Of a DNA stretch of 22,136 nt, positions 15,564 to 22,136 are shown one piece after another; position 1 is the first letter of the stretch; every line of letters starts with the position of its first letter. The notes beneath the pieces are model-generated. The model made no database searches. It was not told the DNA's origin and was given only the letters and a program-made list of their open reading frames with translations. The DNA lies in NCBI GenBank assembly GCA_965178525.1, contig CBCXVS010000109.1, positions 1-22,136 on the forward strand. Reading direction: 5' to 3'. The stretch comes from CBCXVS01 sp965178525 (GTDB lineage: Bacteria > Tectomicrobia > Entotheonellia > Entotheonellales > Entotheonellaceae). The position numbers were made by a program, and so were the translations under genes.

Positions 15564-17381
15564 ATGAGAGCACTCGTATGGATTGTTACCGCAATGATCC
15601 TCATGCCGCCCATGGCACATGCAGAATCCGCGTTTATGATTGATGACTATAATGCCTCCTTGGCAAAATTCGGTATGCCCTTTTTTTCCCGCTACCCGGC
15701 AACCTTCTACACCGGTTTTGCGATGCGCGTCGAAGAGCCCAAACGCTTGCATTTTCGCGCCGGCAGGGGCAATCAGGTACGGCTTACGGCTATTCTCGAT
15801 GAATATACCGTCTTAACCTACCTCTATACGTTGCAAAAGCGCTCTCGCGTTATACGGAAGCGCAACGCAAGGGCATGCTCCGCACCGAATCGACCGCACA
15901 ATTAGACGCCTTTCAACGTATCATTGCCTCTCCGGCCTATAACATCTTAGGCACGATCGAGGATTTTGAAGCCCAAAAGATGAGTCGAGCAAGCTTTTAT
16001 CAGGCGAGCCTGAAGATCCTCTCGGCACTGAATCCGCACCGCGTCCGCAACCTTTCTCTTGATCTAAAATCCGCTTTCATCGAATTGGAAAGGACAGGTA
16101 CAACAATTTGCCGCCACCTATCAAGCTGATCCTACGGATATGGCCAGCATCAAGATGTCGGTCGTGAAGAATCCGAACGACGCGCTCGTGCTCTCGAATG
16201 AGATGCTTTTCGGCCGTGTGAATGCAGTCTATCTCACCGATACACACAAGGAAAAGCTAGCTGGCATTCTTGCCCATGTGGTGCGTCATCCCACGGATGA
16301 CGCCACGTTTCTGCAACTGACCTGGGACTATTTTACGCATGTGACGCAAGGCAAATATGATACAAAAACCGTGGCCGATGGCCAATTTGTCCCTGCTATC
16401 CAGTGCGAGCCGGTAGAGACGCAGTGTCTGCTGACCTATCCTGAATTTACCGCGATCTACCCCAATGGCTCGGTGGTGGCGTCGACAAAAGATCGCCAGG
16501 GCAATACCATTCACCGCATTCGGAACAATGCCCTCATGGCGTTCATGTCGCGGCGCTATCATGATGTGGACCATATCCGTAGCCAGGGCTACTATGGTTG
16601 GGCCCCGAAGATGGACTACCAGAGCATTGGCAATGGCATCCACAATCCCGCTGTGTCTCACAGTTTGCGATCGATGCGTCATCTGTATAAGGAACTCGAC
16701 ATTCCGCAGGAGTTTAAATATCTTTGGGCAGTCTCCCGCGGCCCGGTGTCGCACGGCTGTATTCGGATGGCGGCAGGACACCTGTGGGAAGTGCGCGAGA
16801 TCTTTCCAGCCAGTCCTCAGAAGCTCCACGAGGTGTTCTACTTTGGCAATCGCTCGACGGATTATGATGTCTTCGATATCGATGGGGATGGCACACCGGA
16901 AGTGATGGGGAGTGCGTATTATATTGCCTATTCCTTGAAAGGTCCATCGAAAGATTCTCGATGCATCGGCAAAAGTTTTTCACTTGCCCAAACCTCGAAA
17001 GCAGAATTTTATGAATATCTCTATGGCAAGAAGGGACAATTTATACGGCAAGGGGAGACGTACCAATTTTTGAATCCCTATGTGTCGTACTTTCGTCAAG
17101 CAAACCCCGGCGACAAACAAGGCAAGGTCATGAGTAAGCCGTTACGCGGCCAGTTTAGGCTCTATGAGCAGCCCTATGAACAGGATAAAGTGCAGATCTA
17201 TCGTCTCCCCAGAAAATACCATAGGCAACTCACGATTAAAAATAATTATCAAAGTATCGGGAAACAAATGGTACGCATCTTTGGCCGAGTAGCTGCCTGT
17301 GGTCCTTTTAAAGCGGAATGGGATCGTTGCTATGAGGACCAGTTTGATCAGGAATTTCAGGCGCTGCTTGGGAAGTTATAA
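15564..17381 (+). pseudogene. L,D-transpeptidase-like protein 2, two opposing one-base frameshifts
   Basis: A paralogue of the gene at 12689 (shared FYTGFA, EPKR/DPKR, GRGNQ, SRGP-SHGC and DVFDIDGD blocks). A strong purine-rich ribosome-binding site (GAGGGGGAGAGG) precedes ATG 15564, and a signal peptide (MRALVWIVTAMILMPPMAHA) follows. The catalytic motif is the canonical SRGPVSHGCIRM (Cys TGC-equivalent TGT at 16758, Arg CGG at 16764), with GIHNPAV upstream. Near 15835-15838 (AAAA) the coding frame steps back one base, as if one A were lost. Near 16089-16091 (AAA) it steps forward one, as if one A were gained or two lost. The ~85 residues between, in the other frame, align with the first paralogue, so both shifts are real relative to the ancestor. 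Translation from 15564 would stop at TAG 15903. DIDGDGTPEV resembles a calcium-binding D-x-D-G-D-G loop. Confidence 0.8.
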
Positions 17382-17410
17382 GTCATTGGAAAACCGGTAT
17401 TGGAGGTACC

Positions 17411-17635
17411 ATGAAGACGAAAGACTTAATTGCAGAAGCGATTTCCCTTCCAGTAGAAGAAAGGGCGATGATTGTCGATTCGATTCTGAAAAGCCTCAAC
17501 CCGGCAGCATCGGATATTGATAAGAAGTCGGTGGAAGTTGCAAAGCAGAGACTGAAAGAACTGCGGTCTAGCGAGGTAGAGACTATTCCAGGAGACGACG
17601 TGTTTAAAAGAATTTGGCAAAGATTTTCCTCATGA
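17411..17635 (+). CDS. Antitoxin of a RelE/ParE-type toxin-antitoxin module (addiction-module component family)
   Basis: A 74-residue protein with the pattern of the small addiction-module proteins encoded just before RelE/ParE-type toxins: LIAEAISLPVEERAMIVDSI at the N-terminus, then ELRSSEVETIPGDDVFKRI near the end. The N-terminal helices dimerise or bind DNA in such families, and the tail wraps the toxin. GGAGG lies four bases before ATG 17411. Its stop overlaps the toxin start (ATGA, 17632-17635), the usual translational coupling. The open frame is intact. Confidence 0.8.
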   Translation: MKTKDLIAEAISLPVEERAMIVDSILKSLNPAASDIDKKSVEVAKQRLKELRSSEVETIPGDDVFKRIWQRFSS

Positions 17636-17921
17636 GATACGCGTTTCATCCGGAAGCCGAGACAGAATTCGTCAAGGCTGTTGAATACTGTGAAGAACAC
17701 GAGGAGAGTTTGGGGCATGACTTTGCGGTAGAAGTCTATTCGACTATTGAAAGAATACTTGCTCACCCAAAGGCGTGGCCAATCATAGAAGAAGATATAA
17801 GAAGATATTGGTCATAAGGTTTCCATACGGAATTCTGTATGCAGAAGAGGGTGATGAGATTTTCGTTGTTGCTGTCATGCACCTGCATCGGGAGCCAGGT
17901 TACTGGAAGCATAGAATTTAA
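17632..17921 (+). pseudogene. RelE/ParE-superfamily toxin, frameshifted
   Basis: A toxin of about 96 residues, read in two frames. The first part (FHPEAETEFVKAVEYCEEHE ... HPKAWPIIEEDIRRY) stops at TAA 17815-17817. The family C-terminus continues one frame back: RFPYGILYAEEGDEIFVVAV then MHLHREPGYW, ending at TAA 17919-17921. Restoring one T at 17808-17809 (ATATTGG to ATATTTGG) gives DIRRYLVIRFPYGILY without a break. Members of this superfamily either cut ribosome-bound mRNA or poison gyrase; the sequence does not say which. As read, the toxin loses its C-terminal strands and should be inactive, which leaves an orphan antitoxin. Confidence 0.8.
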
Positions 17922-17940
17922 GCTGAACAGGTGAAATGTG

Positions 17941-18005
17941 GAAATGGGGTCAGAGTCAATTTCAGGATTAACCAGCCATTAAAATGACTCTGACCCCCAT
18001 TTTCC
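17941..18005. repeat. Inverted repeat with GGGGTCAGAGTCA arms
   Basis: The left arm, GAAATGGGGTCAGAGTCA (17941-17958), pairs with the right arm, TGACTCTGACCCCCATTTTC (17985-18004), apart from two single-base bulges, around a 26-base loop. It sits between the converging toxin and substrate-binding genes and could fold in either transcript. Arms with GGGGTCAGAGTC are familiar to me from repeats in many unrelated bacterial genomes, often near IS200-like transposases, but no transposase is present here. No T-run follows on either side, so terminator activity is uncertain. Confidence 0.7.
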
Positions 18006-18013
18006 TTAAATCT

Positions 18014-19612
18014 TTACTTTGCCGCCAACCACATGTCCTCAAAACGGCGATTCATGTGGTGGGAATGGTGGGGCTCGTAGTTGCGGATACGGGCCGAGCG
18101 CACCTCAATCCGTGTCCACCACAGAGCCGGCAACCACCAGGCCTCCCGGAGGAGGACTCTCTGCATCTTCTGCACCAAGGCGATCCGCTTCGACTTGTCC
18201 CGTTCAACTTTCTGCTGTTCGAATAGCTTGTCAAACTCCGGGACACGGATACGGCTCCAGTTCGACGAACCGCTAGAGATGAACTTGGTCAGCATTTGAT
18301 CCGGATCTCCTCCTCCGGACGAGCCATAGGGATCAACGATCACAGAGAAATCTCGGTTGCGCCGGCTTTTAAACCACGTGGCACTCTCCTCCAGCCGATG
18401 CTCGGCCTCGATCCCCACCTTTTTCCACGACGAAATCAGGTAGATGCCAAAGTCGATATACGGCAGTTTCACCGCACGGTTGAGCAAGACGGTCTTAAAG
18501 CCATTGGGGTATCCGGCCTCCGCCAGCAACCGTTTGGCCTCTTTCAGATTGGCCTCATGGTCTTTACCAAAGCCTGGCAACTGTTGCACGTCTTCCGGAG
18601 ATAAGGCCCACTCGGTGTCCGGGTGCATGATGCTCCCCACGGTTTCCAGACCGGTTAGGGGTCCCAGGACCTGGGCCATTTCGTAGCGGTTGAGGGCGAA
18701 CGCCATGGCTTTCCGCACCCGTGTGTCATTGAAGGGCTTCTGCTCCACATTGAACCCCACCCCCCAGTGAATTAAGGCTTTGGGATAGGTGACTACGGCC
18801 TTATCACCCATCTGTTTTTTGATGGCTTCGACCTCAGCCGGGGGAAAGCCGCGCAACTCTACGTCGGTGCGTCCCGTGCGGACTGACTTGGCCTGGGCCG
18901 AGAGGTCTTTGATCATGAAATACTTAATTCCATCCATGTAGGGCAGCCCCGGTTTAAAATAGTTGGGGTTGCGTTCGAGTTCGAGGTAGGAGCCCCGCAC
19001 ATACTTTTTCAACTTGAAGGGACCGGTGCCCATGACATTCTTTTTGTACCAGTGGGTATCTTGATCGAGATACGTTTTGGAAAAGATGAAGGCATGGGGA
19101 TAGGCCATCATGGACAGAAACGACGCCGAGGGGTATTTGAGGTGAAAGACCACCGTGTAGGGTGCGGGCGCTTCGACGCGCTCAAGCGCCTGATAATAGC
19201 TCCGCCGTGGGCTGACAGCGCCTTCAGGGGGAAACACAAAGTGGTCCCAACTGGCCTTGACATCGGCAGACGTCCTCTCACTGCCGTCGTGGAATTTCAC
19301 CCCTTGATGCAACGTGAAGGTATAGGTCATGCCATCGTCAGATATCACCCATGACTTGGCCAAATCGCCAATGATGTTGGGATAGTCATGCGGGTCATAG
19401 ACGACCAGCGTGTTGTAACAGGGAGACATCGGAATCTTCGCTTTAAAGGTGGACTCCTGATGCATATCCAGGCTCGGTGGATCGCCAGAGAGCGCCACCT
19501 TCAAGATCCCACCGTACTGAGGTTTTTCGTCTGCATTGGCCGTTGGTACTGCCCACAGGGCCATCAGCATGATCACACTGCACACCATCACACCCATTTT
19601 GAAACCACGCAT
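18014..19612 (-). CDS. ABC transporter substrate-binding protein, peptide/nickel type (SBP_bac_5)
   Basis: A periplasmic solute receptor of about 532 residues for an oligopeptide, dipeptide or nickel-type ABC importer. A signal peptide (MGVMVCSVIMLMALWAVPTA then NADE) is followed by the family opening YGGILKVALSGDPPSLD. Further hallmarks are DLAKSWVISDDGMTYTFTL, GVKFHDG, NVMGTGPFKLKKY, ELERNPNYF, and FNDTRVRKAMAFALNR. The ligand cannot be told from sequence. I chose the ATG at 19612 because AGGGGAAG lies about seven bases upstream and the signal peptide then has normal length; the frame is open to an ATG at 19759. No permease or ATPase gene follows downstream on this strand, so the receptor appears orphaned here or works with components encoded elsewhere. 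The gene is intact. Its leader holds a strong terminator hairpin (19650-19702). Confidence 0.9.
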   Translation of the reverse strand: MRGFKMGVMVCSVIMLMALWAVPTANADEKPQYGGILKVALSGDPPSLDMHQESTFKAKIPMSPCYNTLVVYDPHDYPNIIGDLAKSWVISDDGMTYTFTLHQGVKFHDGSERTSADVKASWDHFVFPPEGAVSPRRSYYQALERVEAPAPYTVVFHLKYPSASFLSMMAYPHAFIFSKTYLDQDTHWYKKNVMGTGPFKLKKYVRGSYLELERNPNYFKPGLPYMDGIKYFMIKDLSAQAKSVRTGRTDVELRGFPPAEVEAIKKQMGDKAVVTYPKALIHWGVGFNVEQKPFNDTRVRKAMAFALNRYEMAQVLGPLTGLETVGSIMHPDTEWALSPEDVQQLPGFGKDHEANLKEAKRLLAEAGYPNGFKTVLLNRAVKLPYIDFGIYLISSWKKVGIEAEHRLEESATWFKSRRNRDFSVIVDPYGSSGGGDPDQMLTKFISSGSSNWSRIRVPEFDKLFEQQKVERDKSKRIALVQKMQRVLLREAWWLPALWWTRIEVRSARIRNYEPHHSHHMNRRFEDMWLAAK

Positions 19613-19649
19613 CACGGTTCTTCCCCTCATGCGATGAGTCATGGCCAAG

Positions 19650-19702
19650 AAAAAAAGGCGCAACCAACCCTCTGCAGCACGGCGAGAGGGTCTGCTTGCG
19701 CC
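19650..19702 (-). terminator. Intrinsic terminator or attenuator in the leader of the substrate-binding gene
   Basis: On the minus strand GGCGCAA pairs with TTGCGCC (19696-19702 with 19657-19663) and CCCTCT with AGAGGG (19685-19690 with 19668-19673). The 3' side is followed directly by seven T residues (19650-19656). This is a textbook Rho-independent terminator located just 38 bases before the ATG at 19612. It either ends a transcript from further right or conditionally blocks transcription of the receptor gene. Confidence 0.8.
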
Positions 19703-19782
19703 TTCAATCATTGGCCGGTTTCGGAGCCAGCCCGTTTGCGTTACAATACTAGTAACCATGAGGAACCCTCCTCGTGGGGAAA

Positions 19783-19822
19783 GGGCTGGCGATGTGGCCC
19801 GCCAAAGCGCAATCGCCAGCCC
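19783..19822 (-). promoter_or_regulatory. 10-bp perfect hairpin upstream of a well-placed Shine-Dalgarno
   Basis: GGGCTGGCGA (19783-19792) and TCGCCAGCCC (19813-19822) form a perfect ten-base-pair stem. On the minus strand it is followed by a GAGGAGGG site and an ATG at 19757-19759 whose frame runs through the terminator hairpin into the substrate-binding gene. It may be part of a leader that senses a signal; I could not match it to a known riboswitch. Confidence 0.5.
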
Positions 19823-19893
19823 GCCGTTTCTACTTGACTCCCCTTATCCCCTGTGCGTCGTCAATGCCTCCTCTTGCCATAGGTCGTCATAAC

Positions 19894-19936
19894 AAAAAAA
19901 GACACCTCCAGAACTCCTTGGTGCAAGGAGAATGTC
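19894..19936 (-). terminator. Second terminator-like element with competing hairpins
   Basis: On the minus strand GACA-CTCC pairs with GGAG-TGTC around an internal loop and is followed by seven T residues (19894-19900). A stronger seven-base-pair hairpin, CTCCTTG (19914-19920) with CAAGGAG (19924-19930), shares bases with it, so the two structures exclude each other. This is compatible with terminator/antiterminator switching or with the end of an unseen small transcript. Confidence 0.35.
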
Positions 19937-20172
19937 CGATGGTGCCTTCAACTACTACTAGCTGCGCTATTCAGCCCGTCGATATCGTCCCGGTATAGCA
20001 CGTCAATCGACCGCGGTGTACTTGCGTTGTGTAGAAAATATCATGCGCCTGACGTCTTATCATGTCAAGGCATTTTCAGAAACTTTTTTCTGCGAACCAG
20101 CAGAGGCCGCCAAGGCGCTCAGATCCATCTTTCTTTAACCCCCCACCAGCGCTGTCGAAACTGGTGGATTGA
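19937..20172. other. Intergenic region between the divergent substrate-binding and parC genes
   Basis: No credible gene is seen. CCACCAG (20143-20149) and CTGGTGG (20161-20167) form a seven-base-pair hairpin directly before the parC -35 box, and could serve as an operator or insulating structure. TTGACG occurs on the minus strand near 20005 without a good -10 partner, so the promoter of the substrate-binding gene was not located. Confidence 0.4.
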
Positions 20173-20174
20173 AT

Positions 20175-20203
20175 TAGACATTTCTTGCAACTGTCAGTAT
20201 ACT
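20175..20203 (+). promoter_or_regulatory. Predicted sigma-70 promoter of parC (copy B)
   Basis: TAGACA (20175-20180), a 17-base spacer and TATACT (20198-20203) match the hexamers and spacing of copy A at 7944-7972. Transcription should begin near 20210, leaving a leader of about 120 bases before the parC ATG. Confidence 0.8.
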
Positions 20204-20223
20204 ATGCACATTTGTTCATGTAC

Positions 20224-20256
20224 GTTACAGCTTCCGTAACACTGTCAGGTCTCCTG
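20224..20256 (+). promoter_or_regulatory. Two-hairpin 5' leader of parC (copy B)
   Basis: GTTAC (20224-20228) and GTAAC (20236-20240) form the first stem, and CAGG (20246-20249) and CCTG (20253-20256) the second. TGTTCATGT just before and TCTCCTGCCAT at the second hairpin are identical in copy A. The first stem differs from copy A by two compensatory pairs, so structure or dyad symmetry has been kept while sequence drifted. No good Shine-Dalgarno precedes the parC ATG, so the leader may affect translation. Confidence 0.6.
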
Positions 20257-20329
20257 CCATCCGTAACGTAGACATCCATACATGGATGTGACCAATGTTC
20301 GCATCCGTTCCACATAGGCGACGTGATCT

Positions 20330-22136
20330 ATGACACCAACCATGACATTGCCAAGTGATGATGTCGAACGCTTGCCGCTCAAAGCGTATACTGAAAAAGC
20401 CTATTTGTCCTACTCCATGTACGTGATCCTCGACCGCGCCCTGCCGCACATTGGGGACGGCATGAAGCCGGTGCAACGGCGCATCATCTATGCCATGTCG
20501 GAGCTGGGGCTCTCAGCGCAGTCGAAGCATAAGAAGGCGGCGCGGACGATCGGTGACGTCATCGGCAAGTTTCACCCGCATGGCGAAACGGCGTGCTACG
20601 AGGCGATGGTGTTGATGGCACAGCCGTTTTCTTATCGTTACCCCTTGGTCGATGGCCAGGGGAATTTTGGCTCGCCCGACGATCCCAAGTCTTTTGCGGC
20701 GATGCGGTACACGGAGGCCCGTCTCACGCCGATGGCCGAGCTTCTCTTAGGCGAACTCGGACAGGGCACAGTCGACTGGACGGCAAATTTTGACGGCACG
20801 TTGCAGGAGCCGGTGCTCCTGCCGGCGCGGCTGCCGCACGTCCTGCTCAATGGCGTGACGGGCATTGCCGTCGGTATGGCGACGGATATTCCACCACACA
20901 ATATACGTGAGGTTGCCGCCGCGTGTATCCATCTGCTCGAACACCCCACGGCGACCGTTGAGGACTTGTGTCTCCATATCCAGGGACCGGATTTTCCCAC
21001 CGAAGCGGAAATGATTACCCCGCGTGAGGACATCGTGCGGCTGTATCAGACCGGTACCGGCAGCATCCGCATGCGGGCGCGCTATGCCGTCGAGCAGAAT
21101 GATATCGTGCTGACGGCCCTGCCCTACCAAGTCTCTGGCGCCAAGGTATTGGAGCAAATCGCAACGCAAATACGCGCCAAGAAACTCCCCATGGTGGACG
21201 ATCTGCGAGACGAATCGGATCACGACAACCCGACGCGGCTGGTCATCACCATGCATTCAGCGCACGGCGACACCGAGGCATTGATGGCGCATCTCTTCGC
21301 CACCACGGATCTGGAGCGGACGTATCGGGTCAATTTGAACATGATCGGTCTCGATAAGCGACCGCAAGTGAAGGACCTGCGCACCATTCTCAGCGAGTGG
21401 CTGACATTTCGCCAGGACACCGTGCGCAGGCGTCTGCAATTTCGTCTCGACCGTGTCGTGCGACGCTTGCACATCCTCGATGGGCTGCTCATCGCCTATC
21501 TCAATATTGATGAGATGATTGCGATTATTCGCAACGAAGAGAATCCCAAGCCCGTCATGATGGATCGCTTCGGACTGAGTGATACGCAGGCCGAAGCGAT
21601 CCTGGATTTGCGGCTGCGCCGTCTGGGCAAACTGCAAGAGATTGAGATCCGCCGTGAGCAGCAAACCTTAGCTGCCGAACGCGGCCGGCTGGAAAAAACC
21701 CTCGCCTCACCACGACGACTGCAAACCTTGTTGAAGAAAGAAATCACAAAAGATGCGGAGACCTACGGCGATGACCGCCGCTCGCCCCTGGTACAGCGGC
21801 AGGCGGCTCAGGCGATGGACGAGACCGCCCTGGTCACCAACGAACCGGTAACGGTGATCCTCTCGGAAAAAGGCTGGGTGCGGGCAGCCAAAGGGCATGA
21901 GATCGAGCCGACGACCCTGAGTTACAAAGCCGGGGACAGCTTTCGCGCTGCGGCTCAGGGCAAGAGTACGCAATTCGCGGTGTTTCTCGACAGCAGTGGG
22001 CGCACCTATGCGCTACCGGCTCACACCCTGCCCTCGGCGCGAGGGCAGGGCGAGCCCCTCACCGGTCGCTTGAGCCCACCGGATGGGGCGGTATTCGTAG
22101 GGCTGATGCTGGGTGACGCGGATGATCTGTACATCC
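20330..22136 (+). CDS. parC: DNA topoisomerase IV subunit A (ParC), 3' end outside the window
   Basis: The DNA-cleaving subunit that pairs with ParE. 602 codons are visible, and the family is about 750 residues long, so roughly the last 150 are missing. After TEKAYLSYSMYVILDRALP come the GKFHPHGETACYEAM helix and the catalytic Tyr127 in AAMRYTEARL. The tower and coiled-coil region follows (MVDDLRDESDHDNPTRLVI, DTQAEAILDLRLRRL), then the start of the beta-pinwheel domain, with DDRRSPL and LPSARGQGEPLTG. By alignment with E. coli ParC (offset +7), quinolone-region Ser80 is Thr87, Glu84 is Glu91 and Asp79 is Glu86. ATG 20330 is chosen because the conserved CGTGATCTA ends there; ATG 20342 is an in-frame alternative. 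No lesion is visible. Confidence 0.97.
   Translation, partial: MTPTMTLPSDDVERLPLKAYTEKAYLSYSMYVILDRALPHIGDGMKPVQRRIIYAMSELGLSAQSKHKKAARTIGDVIGKFHPHGETACYEAMVLMAQPFSYRYPLVDGQGNFGSPDDPKSFAAMRYTEARLTPMAELLLGELGQGTVDWTANFDGTLQEPVLLPARLPHVLLNGVTGIAVGMATDIPPHNIREVAAACIHLLEHPTATVEDLCLHIQGPDFPTEAEMITPREDIVRLYQTGTGSIRMRARYAVEQNDIVLTALPYQVSGAKVLEQIATQIRAKKLPMVDDLRDESDHDNPTRLVITMHSAHGDTEALMAHLFATTDLERTYRVNLNMIGLDKRPQVKDLRTILSEWLTFRQDTVRRRLQFRLDRVVRRLHILDGLLIAYLNIDEMIAIIRNEENPKPVMMDRFGLSDTQAEAILDLRLRRLGKLQEIEIRREQQTLAAERGRLEKTLASPRRLQTLLKKEITKDAETYGDDRRSPLVQRQAAQAMDETALVTNEPVTVILSEKGWVRAAKGHEIEPTTLSYKAGDSFRAAAQGKSTQFAVFLDSSGRTYALPAHTLPSARGQGEPLTGRLSPPDGAVFVGLMLGDADDLYI

Noticed and set aside
18296..18604. 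Plus-strand ORFs under the substrate-binding gene (for example 102 codons at 18296)
   Set aside because: They are shadows of the minus-strand gene, whose protein has continuous family motifs throughout.
19845..19865. Minus-strand ACGCACAGGG, reminiscent of a c-di-GMP (GEMM) riboswitch start
   Set aside because: The remaining conserved GEMM core (GGGACGCAAAGCC-like segment and tetraloop receptor) is absent.
1..22136. CRISPR arrays, prophage genes, rRNA
   Set aside because: No regularly spaced direct repeats, phage structural genes or rRNA sequence were seen on either strand.

Overview
The window looks like chromosomal DNA from a proteobacterium of moderately high GC. The ParE and ParC proteins align by eye, from memory, along their visible length with Gammaproteobacteria topoisomerase IV, and mutY has the usual two-domain proteobacterial form. 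The species cannot be named from this sequence. Most genes lie on the + strand.

Layout: (1) 1-1563, the tail of an unidentified ORF and a solitary DNA methyltransferase of the m4C (TSPPY) type. (2) 1642-4677, intact mutY and parE. (3) 4678-17381, an accessory block of envelope-type genes, all on +: a short O-antigen-ligase-like membrane protein, an anchored Ig-like protein, a secreted TPR/carboxypeptidase-regulatory-like protein, a large membrane-anchored protein carrying a phosphohistidine swivelling domain followed by a PEP-synthase-type ATP-binding domain, and two paralogous L,D-transpeptidase-like proteins flanking a class A beta-lactamase-fold serine hydrolase. (4) 17411-17921, a toxin-antitoxin pair with a frameshifted toxin. 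(5) 17941-18005, an inverted repeat. (6) 18014-19612 on the minus strand, an orphan oligopeptide-type ABC substrate-binding protein with an attenuator-like leader. (7) 20175 to the end, parC with its promoter and leader, cut off by the window edge. About 15.7 kb therefore separates the two topoisomerase IV genes.

The accessory block is decaying. I count three in-frame TAG codons inside conserved domains, several one-base frameshifts, a 10-bp tandem duplication that shifts frame, and an IS91-family element that splits the dikinase-like gene. The IS transposase is itself dead (amber codon, HUH motif changed to H-x-P). mutY, parE, the visible parC and the substrate-binding gene show no such lesion, which argues for real decay over poor sequence quality, although some one-base indels sit in short homopolymers.

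Two observations deserve most attention. First, the dikinase-like gene has domains in the glucan-water-dikinase order (swivelling His domain, then ATP-binding domain), yet appears to be exported, and it sits with 3-3 crosslinking-type cell-wall enzymes. Second, that gene and parC carry clearly related upstream regions: both have a TAGACA-N17-TATACT promoter, followed by two small hairpins, the first with two compensatory base-pair changes between the copies, and similarity running into the start codon. Neither gene has a clear Shine-Dalgarno sequence.
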